From NCBI GenBank assembly GCA_964291305.2, contig OZ219783.1, positions 496,001-560,000 of the forward strand: DNA of 64,000 nt, in the 5' to 3' direction. Source of the stretch: VXNF01 sp964291305. GTDB lineage: Bacteria > Actinomycetota > Acidimicrobiia > Acidimicrobiales > CATQHL01. This document shows positions 26,691 to 36,327 of this stretch, in pieces (the first letter of the stretch is position 1; each line of letters opens with the position of its first letter). The translations under genes and the position numbers were made by a program. The notes below the pieces were generated by a model. It was given only the letters and a program-made list of their open reading frames with translations. It made no database searches and was not told the origin of the DNA.

Positions 26691-27677
26691 ATGCCGGCGA
26701 GCGATGCGGGGCCTATCGGGTCCGGGCGTCGCAATCGTGTGCTATGGCTCATTGGACGCCGCCTGCTCCGGGCGATATTGGTGGCGTGGGGTGTCTCGTT
26801 GCTGGCTTTTGCCATCGTTCGGATCGTGCCAGGCGACCCGGCACGGGTGCTGCTGGGGGAGGAGGCCAACCCTGAGCAGATTGAGGCACTGCGGGAGCGG
26901 CTCCACCTCGAAGGGTCGGTCGTCTCGCAATACGGCAGCTGGATGGGTGACGTGCTGCGCGGCGATCTGGGGCAGTCACTCCAGTCCACAAGACCGGTAC
27001 TGGACACCATCGGCGACCGCCTGCCGATCACCCTCTGGCTGATAGGGCTGGGCATGGTGATCGCGTTGCTTATTGCGATCCCACTGGGGGTGATAGGAGG
27101 TCTCACCCGCTCGAACTGGTACAAGCAGGGGTTCAGCCTCAGTTCGGCCGCGCTGATAGCCACACCTCCGTTCGTGTCCGGCGTCCTTCTGCTGCTGGCG
27201 TTTGGAGTGAGGCTCCAATGGGTGCCGGTGGCCGGGTACGTGGACACATTCCCGCAGAATCTGGAGTATCTGCTGCTGCCGAGCATTGTCGCTGGCATCC
27301 CTGTGGGCATGATCTTCGCCATCGTCCTGCAGGAGTCCATCCGCGAGACCAACGCCGAGGAGTTTGTGGAGACGGGGCTCGTTTGGGGGATCGCCAAACC
27401 GCAGTTCGTCTGGCGCTACTTGCTGCGACCCTCCATCGCCCCGGTGATCGGCCTAATGGGCTACATCGTGGGAGCCAACCTGGCAGCTGCGGTAATCGTG
27501 GAGACTGTCTTCAACTTGGAGGGAATCGGCACCTACCTAGTAAGGGCGGTGCTAGCGCGTGACTACCCCGTTGTGCAGGGCACCCTGTTTACTTTCGGCT
27601 TCATTGTCGTCGCAGTGCACTTCCTCAGTGACTCCGTGTCCGCCCTGATTGATCCCCGCTCTCGGACGCTGTCATGA
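26691..27677 (+). CDS. ABC transporter permease, DppB family
   Basis: 328-residue inner-membrane permease. The start of the family domain is clear (LLRAILVAWGVSLLAFAIVRIVPGDPARVLLG), followed by the periplasmic segment YGSWMGDVLRGDLGQSL and the EAA-like loop ETGLVWGIAKPQFVWRYLLRPS. It lies 56 bases after the binding protein and overlaps the DppC-type gene by four bases (ATGA). Confidence 0.93.
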   Translation: MPASDAGPIGSGRRNRVLWLIGRRLLRAILVAWGVSLLAFAIVRIVPGDPARVLLGEEANPEQIEALRERLHLEGSVVSQYGSWMGDVLRGDLGQSLQSTRPVLDTIGDRLPITLWLIGLGMVIALLIAIPLGVIGGLTRSNWYKQGFSLSSAALIATPPFVSGVLLLLAFGVRLQWVPVAGYVDTFPQNLEYLLLPSIVAGIPVGMIFAIVLQESIRETNAEEFVETGLVWGIAKPQFVWRYLLRPSIAPVIGLMGYIVGANLAAAVIVETVFNLEGIGTYLVRAVLARDYPVVQGTLFTFGFIVVAVHFLSDSVSALIDPRSRTLS

Positions 27678-28567
27678 CCCCCTTAGACCAAGTCGGAACC
27701 CCGCAGGTCCACAGCATCGAGCCGCGTACCTTACTGGGGCGGCTGAACGTCGGCTGGCGCGCTATGTCGCCGGGCATGAAGGTCGGTATCACCATCATGC
27801 TGCTGATGATCATTCTGTCGATCCTCGTTCCTGCGCTCAGCCCCTACGACACCCGGCGAGGCGGCCCCGACGCCAATCTTGCCCCCAGCGCTGATTACTG
27901 GTTTGGGACCGACCACCTGGGGCGCGACGTGTTTGCACGCACTTTCGAGGCGGCGCGTATCGACATCATCCTGGCTGCGGCGGCAGTGTCGGTACCGCTG
28001 CTGGTCGGCACCATCGTCGGGTCGATCATTGGGATTACCCGCAGCAGGCTGGTGCAAAATGCCGGAGACTTGGCTATTGAGGTCATCAACTCGTTCCCCA
28101 CGCTGATCATCGTGATCGCGCTCGTAGCGGCGTTCGGGAGGGGTACGAGAGGCATCCTGTTGGGTCTGTTCATTACGGCTTGGGCACGCTACGCCAAAGT
28201 GGCGCGCGCCCGAGCGCTGGTGATCCGCGACATGGACTACCTGGAGGCAGGCCGGTGTTTGGGGTACAGCCGGGCGCGCATCTTGGGCCGCCACGTTGCG
28301 CCCAACGTATTCCCGCTCACGCTGGCTTATGCCGTGAGCGATTTCGTAGTGGTGATCGGCGCTATCGCCGGCCTCTCGTTCCTGGGGGCGGGTGTGCAGC
28401 CGCCGACACCCGAGTGGGGTGCCATGCTGAACGACGCCCGGCTGCACATCTTCCGCGCCTGGTGGCCGGTGCTGTTCCCGGGAATCATGCTGTCGATCAC
28501 GGCGCTCGGTGTGTCGCTGATCTCACAAGCCCTCGGGCGTCGCACCTCGGAGAACGTCGTCGGATGA
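27674..28567 (+). CDS. ABC transporter permease, DppC family
   Basis: 297-residue inner-membrane permease. The DppC signature region GTDHLGRDVFARTFEAARIDI follows the first membrane segment. The EAA loop reads EAGRCLGYSRARILGRHVAPNVFP, and the C-terminal GAGVQPPTPEWGAMLNDAR is family-typical. The ATG overlaps the DppB stop (ATGA). The two ATPase genes follow. Confidence 0.94.
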   Translation: MTPLDQVGTPQVHSIEPRTLLGRLNVGWRAMSPGMKVGITIMLLMIILSILVPALSPYDTRRGGPDANLAPSADYWFGTDHLGRDVFARTFEAARIDIILAAAAVSVPLLVGTIVGSIIGITRSRLVQNAGDLAIEVINSFPTLIIVIALVAAFGRGTRGILLGLFITAWARYAKVARARALVIRDMDYLEAGRCLGYSRARILGRHVAPNVFPLTLAYAVSDFVVVIGAIAGLSFLGAGVQPPTPEWGAMLNDARLHIFRAWWPVLFPGIMLSITALGVSLISQALGRRTSENVVG

Positions 28568-28601
28568 GACCGCCACCGCGTCTCCGGGCGAGGAGATCGA
28601 C

Positions 28602-29645
28602 GTGCTGAACGTGGACGAACTCTCCATTGGTTTGGTCGGCAGGCGGGGCGAAACCGTTCCCGTCGTGGACAAGGCCTGGCTCCGAATCGGTAAGGGGGAG
28701 ACTCTGGGCCTAGTGGGGGAGTCGGGGTCGGGAAAGTCGATGCTCTGCCGGTCGCTCGTCGGGACGCTGTACCGCCACTCCGCCAAAGTCACCGGTGGTT
28801 CTATTTGTTTTGAGGGCATCGAACTGGTCGGGGCTTCCGATTCGGTCTGGCGGAGCATCCGTGGGCACCGGATCGCCTATGTGCCCCAGAGTTCGCTGGC
28901 GGGTATAAATCCGGTGCTAACTGTCGGCACGCAGCTCACGGCGCTCGTGCGGGCCGCTCGTGGTGCCGGCGGCGGGGAGGCCTCTCCGCGTGCTCGGGTG
29001 CGCGAGCTGTTGGAGTTGGTGGAGATTCCCCGGATCGATTCGGTGATGAACGAGCGGCCGCACCAGCTCTCAGGCGGCATGCGCCAGCGGGTGGTCATAG
29101 CCGGTGCGTTGGCCCGCAATCCCTCCCTGCTAATCGCTGATGAGCCCACGACCGCGCTGGATGTCCGCGTACAGGCACGCATCTTGGATCTACTGCGCCG
29201 TCTCCGGGAGCAGTTGCGGATGTCGCTGCTGCTGGTTTCGCACGATCTTGCGGTCGTGGAGGAGGTGTGCGACTCGATCCTGGTGCTCTATGCGGGGGCG
29301 GTTATGGAGTCGGGTCCGCAGGCGCTCGTCCGGGCACACACCCGGCATCCCTACACTGCGGGACTGATTGCTGCGGCACACATGGAGTTGGTGGGTGGCT
29401 ACGAGCCGATCCCCGGCGAGGCTCCCAGCGTGGGGGCGTGGCCCTCGGCGTGCCGGTTCCACCCGCGCTGCGGTCTCACCTTGCGCCTCGGCGGGGGTAT
29501 CCCGCACAGCCGCTGCTGCGAGGGAAAGCAGCCTCAGCCCGTTGAGCACGATGGCCGGCTCACCGCTTGCGTGTTTGCCTCGTCCATGGCTGCCGAGGGG
29601 GCGCCTACTCTCGGTTCGCAGATTGTCGCAGGGGAAGAGAAATGA
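28602..29645 (+). CDS. ABC transporter ATP-binding protein, DppD family
   Basis: 347 residues. Walker A is GESGSGKSMLC, the signature LSGGMRQRVVIAGAL, Walker B LLIADEPTTALDV and the H-loop LLVSHD. A C-terminal oligopeptide-transporter extension is present with a Cys pattern (CRFHPRCG, SRCCEGKQP) that in relatives can bind a [4Fe-4S] cluster. AGGAG precedes the GTG at 28602. Its stop overlaps the DppF-type start. Confidence 0.93.
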   Translation: MLNVDELSIGLVGRRGETVPVVDKAWLRIGKGETLGLVGESGSGKSMLCRSLVGTLYRHSAKVTGGSICFEGIELVGASDSVWRSIRGHRIAYVPQSSLAGINPVLTVGTQLTALVRAARGAGGGEASPRARVRELLELVEIPRIDSVMNERPHQLSGGMRQRVVIAGALARNPSLLIADEPTTALDVRVQARILDLLRRLREQLRMSLLLVSHDLAVVEEVCDSILVLYAGAVMESGPQALVRAHTRHPYTAGLIAAAHMELVGGYEPIPGEAPSVGAWPSACRFHPRCGLTLRLGGGIPHSRCCEGKQPQPVEHDGRLTACVFASSMAAEGAPTLGSQIVAGEEK

Positions 29646-30448
29646 GCGGCAATGGTGCAGCCAACATTGCGGCCAACGATGCCGGACTCGCGGGTCACGA
29701 TATTCGTGTGACCTTCGGGCGTGGTCACAACGCCTTCAATGCTGTGGAGAGCGCCAACATCGACGTGCAGGAGCGCGAGGTCGTCGGTCTCGTGGGCGAG
29801 AGCGGCAGCGGTAAGACCACGCTCGGCAAAGTGCTGGCCTTGTTGCAGCGGCCTACTCAGGGCGTGGTCACCTACCGCGGCGAAACCCTCGAGCTGCCCC
29901 GTCGCAACGCTCGCAGCGAAGTACGCGGGCAGATACAGATGATCTTCCAGGATCCTTACTCCAGCCTGAACCCCAAGCAGCGGGCGCTGCACGCTGTCGC
30001 CGAGGTGTTCGGGGTTTGGCAAGGCCTATCGCGCTCGGCGGCCCGCGACTCGGCTATGGCTCTGTTGCGCGAGGTTGGGATCAGTGAGGATCAGGCCCGG
30101 CTGTACCCCCCGAGCCTGTCCGGCGGGCAGCGCCAGAGAGTGAGCGTAGCTCGCGCTCTAGCGGTGGAGCCTCGCATTCTCATCGCAGACGAACCCACCT
30201 CCTCCATCGACCAGTCAGCGCAGGCGCAGTTGCTGGTGTTGCTCGGGCGGCTACAGGAGGAGAGAGGCCTGGGGATAATGCTCATAACCCACGATCTGCG
30301 CCTTGTTCGCAGCTTCGCTGACCGTATGTACGTGATGCGCCGAGGAGAACTCGTCGAGAGCGGTCCGACCAAGGAGATGTTCTCGCAGCCGGCCCATCCC
30401 TACACGCAGGATCTGATTGAAGCGGTGCCCGGTGGGATGTTCCACTAG
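29642..30448 (+). CDS. ABC transporter ATP-binding protein, DppF family
   Basis: 268 residues from the ATG at 29642, which overlaps the DppD stop (ATGA); the longer upstream frame lies inside dppD and was rejected. Walker A is GESGSGKTTLG, the signature LSGGQRQRVSVARAL and Walker B ILIADEPTSSID. It lacks the long C-terminal oligopeptide domain, so it is shorter than typical DppF (about 330). Last transporter gene; the phosphotriesterase-family gene follows after 25 bases. Confidence 0.92.
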   Translation: MSGNGAANIAANDAGLAGHDIRVTFGRGHNAFNAVESANIDVQEREVVGLVGESGSGKTTLGKVLALLQRPTQGVVTYRGETLELPRRNARSEVRGQIQMIFQDPYSSLNPKQRALHAVAEVFGVWQGLSRSAARDSAMALLREVGISEDQARLYPPSLSGGQRQRVSVARALAVEPRILIADEPTSSIDQSAQAQLLVLLGRLQEERGLGIMLITHDLRLVRSFADRMYVMRRGELVESGPTKEMFSQPAHPYTQDLIEAVPGGMFH

Positions 30449-30473
30449 AGCTTGGGTCCAGAGGAGTGAAGCC

Positions 30474-31535
30474 ATGACTACCGACAGTTCCGCTAACGGT
30501 GCCTGCGCGATGACGGTCACCGGCCCGGTGCCGGTCAGCGAACTCGGCCCCACGCACGTCCACGAGCACCTTTACATCGACTGCCGACCGATCTTGCGCA
30601 TCCACGGCTATCCGGTGGTGACCGAAGAGCCGCTCACCATGTGCACTGCCGCCGAGGCGCGCTGGAACCCCGGCGGATTCCCCGACAACTATCACCAGAC
30701 AGATGTAGAGCAGGTGCTAGAAGAGTTAGAGCCGTTCTACGCCGCGGGTGGGCGCACCATAGTGGAGGTCACGCCGCGCCACATGTCCCGCGAACCCCTG
30801 ATTCTGCGAGACATCGCTGAGCGCAGCGGGCTGAACGTGATCATGGGCGGCTTCTACTACCTGGCGGCGTCACACCCCGAGGGCACCTCCGAGCGCTCCA
30901 CGGAGGATCTGGCGGCCGAAATGGTGGACGAGTGGCGCAACGGCGTAGGCGACACCGGCATCCGCCCGGGCATCATCGGCGAGGTTGGCACCTACGACCC
31001 GGTGCAACCTGAAGAGTTTCGGATGCTGAGAGCCGCTGCCTGGGCCCACAACGAGACCGACTTGCCCATAACGATCCACCTGCACCCGTGGGGCTTCGAG
31101 GGCATCAAGGTACTGAAAGCCCTTGAAGCTGAAGGCGTAGATCCCGGGCGGGTGATCCTGGGGCACATGAATACTGCCATCGCCAATGAGCCCTACCAGC
31201 TGGAGTTGTTGGAGCGCGGCGCCAACCTTGCATACGACTTGATGGGCTTCGATCATTCGCTGATTGGCCTCGGGAAATACCCGCCGAGCGACTTTGACAT
31301 AGTGCAAGGCTTGGTGGCGCTGGCCCAGCGAGGTCACCTAGAGCAACTGTTCGTCTCTCAGGACATGGGGGGCGTGAAGACCCGGCTGCTGGCCTATGGC
31401 GGCTGGGGCTACGCCCACACTCTCAACCACGTGCTGCCGCTGTTCCGTGACGCAGGCTGGAGCGACGAGGAGGTGGAGACCTTGATTGTCGCCAACCCAG
31501 CCCGTGTCCTGGCAATCCAAGGGCTTAGCCGATGA
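30474..31535 (+). CDS. phosphotriesterase-family (PHP/PTE) metal hydrolase
   Basis: 353 residues from the ATG at 30474 (GAGGAG ribosome-binding site). Binuclear metal motifs: His28/His30 in THVHEHLYID, a bridging position in GIIGEVGTY (Glu170), then TIHLHPW, ILGHMN and the late Asp in VSQDMGGVK. True phosphotriesterases and lactonases use a carboxylated Lys at the bridge; Glu here recalls the PHP-type subgroup. Substrates in this superfamily include lactones, esters and phosphotriesters. It is coupled to the dimethylformamidase-like gene (start overlaps stop) and follows the Dpp-type importer, so it probably acts on the imported compound. Confidence 0.85.
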   Translation: MTTDSSANGACAMTVTGPVPVSELGPTHVHEHLYIDCRPILRIHGYPVVTEEPLTMCTAAEARWNPGGFPDNYHQTDVEQVLEELEPFYAAGGRTIVEVTPRHMSREPLILRDIAERSGLNVIMGGFYYLAASHPEGTSERSTEDLAAEMVDEWRNGVGDTGIRPGIIGEVGTYDPVQPEEFRMLRAAAWAHNETDLPITIHLHPWGFEGIKVLKALEAEGVDPGRVILGHMNTAIANEPYQLELLERGANLAYDLMGFDHSLIGLGKYPPSDFDIVQGLVALAQRGHLEQLFVSQDMGGVKTRLLAYGGWGYAHTLNHVLPLFRDAGWSDEEVETLIVANPARVLAIQGLSR

Positions 31536-34129
31536 ACGCGGCGGTTCCCAAGCTCCCGCTCGGAATCGATGGCGGGCGGTCTGACCTCTTCGAAGAGTTC
31601 ATGCGGCGACCTTTCGGGCGTCACACTCCAGACCTTCAGTCATTGCTCAACTACATGCGGGGGAGCCCCATCGTCGGTAAACACTTCCTGCTCATGACCC
31701 GCTCCAACATGGAGTGGATGCTCGCTCGGTTCACTGAGGGCGATCCGCTGGGTGTGGAGCGCCTGCCCGAGGTGGTCTTCGATGACATCGAAGAAGCTGA
31801 GCGCTACGTCTTCCGGCTGCGCTGGGCGGCCATGTTCGGTGGGTTGCCTGAGGGAGCCGGAGGTTCAGTGCCCGCTGAGCAGTCGCTGGTGCAAGCCGGC
31901 TTCGGGGGGCCAGAACTTTTGGCCTATGCCGATCGCCAGGCGCTGCGGGCGGGCAAGGAGATCAACTTCAAGGTGTCGTGCTCGGGCGCGGAGAGTTACA
32001 CGCTCGACATAGTGCGTCTACTGAGCCCCGATTTAGGCGATGGACCTCACGTGCCGCCCTATGTGGCGAGCGAAATGGGGACACCTGTCTGCGGCGAGTA
32101 CCTTGCCCGGCACCAGGAGATCCATCCGGGATCTTACGTGCAGGTGCCGGCGGGCGCCGGGGGTGGTGCCGAGGGGGGATTCACCGTTGTTCTGTCGCTG
32201 TTCTCGACGCTGCGCGTCGCCGGTCGTCAGATGCTGTTGGGCACGTACTGCAAAGACACCGCCACCGGTGCGGGACTCTTTGTGGATCCCGAGGGCCGCT
32301 TGGGTTTGGTCTGCGGTGATGGAACGGTTAGCCAGGTTGTCCTCAGCGGTGTGGTCGTTCCCGAATCCCGCTGGACGTGTGTCGCCGTGAGTTGTGACGG
32401 TGCTGGTGGAGTTACGTTCCACGCCGGCGGGCTGGCCTCGCATCTGCTCGAGGATCGCGGCTGGGAACACGAGCAGCACCTCTGTGGCCCGGTGGCGGGT
32501 CTTGGCGACGGGCCAATCCTAATCGCTGCCGAGCAGTCAAATTTAGGTTACGCAGTCTCCTGTTTCAACGGTCGGATCGAACGCCCGCGGCTGTTCGGGC
32601 GCGCTCTAAGGTCCACTGAGATCGAAGCCATAGCCGCCGGGGGCCCTGCTTTGGCCGTCGAGGGGGCGCTCGGCGACTGGGATTTCTCCCTTGCCATCGG
32701 CAGCGAAGACGTACGCGACGTCTCAGGAAACGAGCGTCACGGTCGCATCGTGAACATGCCGACTCGCGGCGTTGGCGGCTCCAACTGGTCCGGACGTACT
32801 TCGGACTGGCAGGTGGCCCCCGAGGAGTACGGGGCTATCCACTTCCACGCTGACGACATCAGCGACGCCTGCTGGGAGACGACACAGAGCTTGCGGGTAC
32901 CCGACGTCTGGGCCAGCGGCTGCTACGCGGGCCGCTTCCGGGCAGGCGAGGCAGAGTTCTGGGTGCCGTTCGCGGTGCGTCCGGCTGCTAGCGCAGCCAC
33001 CAGCGATGTGGCCTTTCTGTTGCCGACGGCTACTTACTGCGCCTATGCCAACCTAAAGATCCGAGTCCTTAGCCCGTGGAACGAGATGATCCACGGGCGA
33101 TTGACGGTGCTCGACGAGACGGATCTCTTGATGCTGCGCTTCGGCGAGATCGGGGGATGCACCTACGACAGTCACGCTGACGGCAGCACCGTGGTGCATT
33201 CCTCTATGCACCGGCCGGTTACCAACTTCCGCCCGCACGGCCGCATGTACAAGTTCTGCCAGGACCTGCTAATCGTGGCCTGGTTGGAGCGCAGCGGCAT
33301 TGCCTACGACGTAATTTGTGATGACGACTTGGACCGAGAAGGACTTGAAGCTCTAGCGCCCTATCGAGTGCTGGTCACCAGCTCGCATCCCGAGTACACG
33401 AGTACTCCCATGATGGACGCCGTTGAGGGTTTCCTGCGCCGCGGCGGGCGGCTGATCAACCTGGGCGGCAACACCTACTGGCACCGCATCGCCTATCACC
33501 CCAAGCACTCGGGGATGACCGAGGTACGCCGACCCGACCTGCCGCGACTCTGGCGGGCGGATGCCAGCCAAGGCCACGACACCTTTACCGGCGAGCCGGC
33601 CGGCACGTGGATCGGCATCGGGCGGGCCCCGCACACCATCGGCGGCGTGGGGTTCGTGACCCAGGGCTTCGACGCCTGCTCCTACTATCGGCGCACGGCC
33701 GCCAGTAGTGACCCGCGGGCGGCGTTCATCTTCGAGGGTGTCGAGGACGAAATCATCGGCGACTTCGGCATCCTGCAGGGCGGGGCTGCCGGCTACGAGA
33801 TAGAACGGGTGGATGCCGCCCTAGGTACCCCGGCCCACGCCCTCGTACTGGCGTCTTCGGAGGACCACTCCAACCTCTACGAACTCATGGTGTCTGCGAT
33901 CGGCGATGTCTTGCCTAACATCGACCCGGACGAACCCGAGAAGATCCGCGCCGACATGGTGTTCTTCGAGACCCCCAGCGGAGGTGCAGTATTTTCCACT
34001 GGTTCGATTGCTTGGTCGGGCAGCCTCGGCAACTTTGACTATGACAACAACGTGGCTGCTATCAGCAACAACGTGCTGCGGCGTTTCTTGGCCCCCGAGC
34101 CGTTTGCCATCCCGACCAAGACCATCTGA
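31532..34129 (+). CDS. N,N-dimethylformamidase-like protein (large-subunit type with N-terminal extension)
   Basis: 865 residues. Residues about 1-105 form a separate charged domain (RFTEGDPLGVERLPEVVF, then EAERYVFRLRWAAMFG). A LamG-like jelly roll lies at about 215-390. The C-terminal half resembles the dimethylformamidase large subunit (amidotransferase-like fold), with VPFAVRPAASAATSDVAFLL and RRGGRLINLGGNTYWHRIAYH. The Paracoccus enzyme is reported to hold a mononuclear iron with two Tyr and one Glu; positional candidates here are Tyr502/Tyr505 (TATYCAYAN), Tyr545 (GGCTYDSH) and Glu621 (SSHPEYTS). The extra N-terminus is about the size of the separate small subunit, so this may be a fusion. 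The ATG overlaps the upstream stop. Confidence 0.78.
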   Translation: MNAAVPKLPLGIDGGRSDLFEEFMRRPFGRHTPDLQSLLNYMRGSPIVGKHFLLMTRSNMEWMLARFTEGDPLGVERLPEVVFDDIEEAERYVFRLRWAAMFGGLPEGAGGSVPAEQSLVQAGFGGPELLAYADRQALRAGKEINFKVSCSGAESYTLDIVRLLSPDLGDGPHVPPYVASEMGTPVCGEYLARHQEIHPGSYVQVPAGAGGGAEGGFTVVLSLFSTLRVAGRQMLLGTYCKDTATGAGLFVDPEGRLGLVCGDGTVSQVVLSGVVVPESRWTCVAVSCDGAGGVTFHAGGLASHLLEDRGWEHEQHLCGPVAGLGDGPILIAAEQSNLGYAVSCFNGRIERPRLFGRALRSTEIEAIAAGGPALAVEGALGDWDFSLAIGSEDVRDVSGNERHGRIVNMPTRGVGGSNWSGRTSDWQVAPEEYGAIHFHADDISDACWETTQSLRVPDVWASGCYAGRFRAGEAEFWVPFAVRPAASAATSDVAFLLPTATYCAYANLKIRVLSPWNEMIHGRLTVLDETDLLMLRFGEIGGCTYDSHADGSTVVHSSMHRPVTNFRPHGRMYKFCQDLLIVAWLERSGIAYDVICDDDLDREGLEALAPYRVLVTSSHPEYTSTPMMDAVEGFLRRGGRLINLGGNTYWHRIAYHPKHSGMTEVRRPDLPRLWRADASQGHDTFTGEPAGTWIGIGRAPHTIGGVGFVTQGFDACSYYRRTAASSDPRAAFIFEGVEDEIIGDFGILQGGAAGYEIERVDAALGTPAHALVLASSEDHSNLYELMVSAIGDVLPNIDPDEPEKIRADMVFFETPSGGAVFSTGSIAWSGSLGNFDYDNNVAAISNNVLRRFLAPEPFAIPTKTI

Positions 34130-34206
34130 GTCGCTTGGTCTGATGCGGCTAACTTTCCGACCTGGTTGCGGCGAAGGTTGGGGTTCACTCTCGTTGAGAG
34201 GTTCTG

Positions 34207-34992
34207 GTGGCTGACCAGCACCAGATCGGCTACGGGGCGCTGGGCGCCGGCTTAGAAGGGCGCGGCGTCATCGTGACCGGCGGTGCTCGGGGGGTCGGGG
34301 CCGCCACCGCGCGCGCTATGGCGGCTGCCGGTGCGCGAGTTGCGGCCGTGGACCTCAATTCGGCTGGCCTGGCCAAGGTAGTTGCCGGCTTGGACGGCGC
34401 GGGACATCGTGCGATTACCTTCGACTTGCGCCAGGTGGAGGCCATTAGCGATCTTGTGGCTGGGATAGTTGAAGATTTCGGCGATCTCTGGGCGCTGGCA
34501 CATGTGGCGGCGCTCCTGCGACGCCAGGACCCCGATGACGTGACGCCGGAAGACTGGGACGCCCAGAACGACGTCAACCTGAAGGCGACTTTCTTCCTCA
34601 ACAGGGCGGTTGGCAACGCAATGGTAGAGGCCGGGGGCGGCGGGCGGATCATCAACTTCAGTTCGGGGGGATGGTGGAACGGCCCGGTGTTTGGCAGCGA
34701 CGCCTATCTCGCCGGAAAGGCGGGGGTTATCACGCTCAGCCGTGGCTTCGCTCGTCGCTACGGACCTCATGGCATTCTCGTTAACGCCATAGCGCCCGGA
34801 CAGATCGACACGCCGATGCAGCACGAGGACATCCCTACCGAGATCGTGGAGGCCTCCACCGCCGCGTGTCCGGTGCGCCGCATCGGCCAGCCCGAGGAGC
34901 TAGCTGCGGTCGTGGTGTTTCTGGCGTCGATTCATGCCAGCTTCGTCAACGGCGCCACGCTCAACGTGAGCGGCGGCAGTCTGATCTACTGA
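34207..34992 (+). CDS. short-chain dehydrogenase/reductase (SDR)
   Basis: 261 residues, classical SDR. The cofactor loop TGGARGVGAATARAMAAAG is at about residues 21-40, Asp after the second strand (AAVDLNSAG) favours NAD(H), the catalytic Ser is in INFSSGG and the YxxxK motif is AYLAGKAG. The C-terminus FVNGATLNVSGGS is typical. GAGAGG precedes the GTG start. Follows the amidase-like gene by 77 bases and precedes an amidohydrolase by seven. Probably oxidises or reduces an intermediate of the same pathway. Confidence 0.92.
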   Translation: MADQHQIGYGALGAGLEGRGVIVTGGARGVGAATARAMAAAGARVAAVDLNSAGLAKVVAGLDGAGHRAITFDLRQVEAISDLVAGIVEDFGDLWALAHVAALLRRQDPDDVTPEDWDAQNDVNLKATFFLNRAVGNAMVEAGGGGRIINFSSGGWWNGPVFGSDAYLAGKAGVITLSRGFARRYGPHGILVNAIAPGQIDTPMQHEDIPTEIVEASTAACPVRRIGQPEELAAVVVFLASIHASFVNGATLNVSGGSLIY

Positions 34993-34999
34993 GCCGGCT

Positions 35000-36280
35000 G
35001 TGGACCGGTTCGCGCTCGTTCCCGAGGCGCTCTTCGACGGAACCCGGCTGCGGAAAGCCCGTGCGGTTGTGGTAGAGGGCGAGCGCGTCATTGGCACCTC
35101 GGCGTTAGGTGCGTTGCCGGAGGGTATGGAGTTGCGACAACTCCCGGGTTGCACCCTGCTGCCGGGGCTTATCGACTGCCACACCCACCTCTCGGACTGG
35201 ATGCTCCCCGGCTTTCTGGCAGCAGGGGTCACGGCGGTTCGCGACACCGGGAACGACCCCGACTGGATCCTCCAGCGGCGCCAGCGCACCGAGTCAGATC
35301 CGATGGCCGGACCGGACATCTTTTGCTGCGGTCCCTTGCTGGACGGTACCTCCGCGTTCTGGCCCCAAGTCGGGCGCTCGCATGCCGACGCCGCGGCGAT
35401 CTGCCGCTCCATCGACGAGCTGGCCGAGCGGGGTATGGATGCGGTGAAGCTTTACGTCAACCTCACCACCGAGCAGATCGGCGCCGCGGCGGCGCAGGCC
35501 GATCGCCGCAATCTGCCGCTGCTTGCCCACCTCGGGCCGTCGGTGAACCTGGCGACGGCGGTCTCGGCGGGGGTACGCGAGGTGCAGCACCTCACGGGCT
35601 GTGTGCATCACATTCAGGGGTGGCGGACCGATGTGGAGGCGGTTGCTGACTCTGCGGCATCGCTGGCGAAAGCGGGGGTGGTGCAGTGCCCCACGCTGGT
35701 GGTCTGGGATCGGCTCTGCCGCCTGAACGACGCCGCCTTCCGGCACGACCGGCGTGACAGCTGGGTTCACCCCGATATCGCCAAGATCTGGCAGCGCTTC
35801 CCGCACCGCACAGGCGCGGCTGCCGCGCGCCTCGACCGCCAACGCAGCGTCAACACCATGAAACGGGTCTTGGGCGCCCTAGCCAGCGCAGGTTGCACGA
35901 TTATTGCTGGCTCGGATGCACCCTTCCCTCATCTGGTGCCAGGATTCTCACTGCATGACGAGCTGTCCTTGCTCGTCGACGCCGGTCTTGAGCCGGCGGC
36001 CGCGCTGGCGTCCGCCACCTCGGTGGCCGCGGAGGTGCTCGGCCTCAGCGACATCGGAGTGATTCGGCCGGGCTCGGTAGCCGACATGGTGGCTGTCGGC
36101 GGTGATCCAGTGGCGGACATCTGCGTGTTGTCTGATGTGCGCCTGGTGCTACGCCGGGGGAAGGTCGTGGACTTCGAAGCTCTAGTCGGTACTGCCGCGT
36201 CAGCGTTCTCGCAGTCACCGGAGGATCCTTTCTCGCGGCTGATGATCGACTTCGCCAAGCCTGTAACTAGCGAGCGTTAG
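35000..36280 (+). CDS. amidohydrolase family protein (imidazolonepropionase/prolidase-like)
   Basis: 426 residues of the amidohydrolase superfamily with a composite beta-sandwich around a TIM barrel. Metal motifs: DCHTHLSDWM (HxH), the Lys in MDAVKLYVNL, LLAHLGPS, the His in EVQHLTGCVHH and the late Asp in AGSDAPFPHL. The GTG start is seven bases after the SDR stop. The C-terminal strand block GSVADMVAVGGDPVADI is the usual closing element. It may cleave an amide or cyclic imide in the route served by the Dpp-type importer (inference). Confidence 0.88.
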   Translation: MDRFALVPEALFDGTRLRKARAVVVEGERVIGTSALGALPEGMELRQLPGCTLLPGLIDCHTHLSDWMLPGFLAAGVTAVRDTGNDPDWILQRRQRTESDPMAGPDIFCCGPLLDGTSAFWPQVGRSHADAAAICRSIDELAERGMDAVKLYVNLTTEQIGAAAAQADRRNLPLLAHLGPSVNLATAVSAGVREVQHLTGCVHHIQGWRTDVEAVADSAASLAKAGVVQCPTLVVWDRLCRLNDAAFRHDRRDSWVHPDIAKIWQRFPHRTGAAAARLDRQRSVNTMKRVLGALASAGCTIIAGSDAPFPHLVPGFSLHDELSLLVDAGLEPAAALASATSVAAEVLGLSDIGVIRPGSVADMVAVGGDPVADICVLSDVRLVLRRGKVVDFEALVGTAASAFSQSPEDPFSRLMIDFAKPVTSER

Positions 36281-36327
36281 CACAACTCGCTACCTCATCG
36301 TCGCTGTCATTCAGGCTAAGCCGGAGG

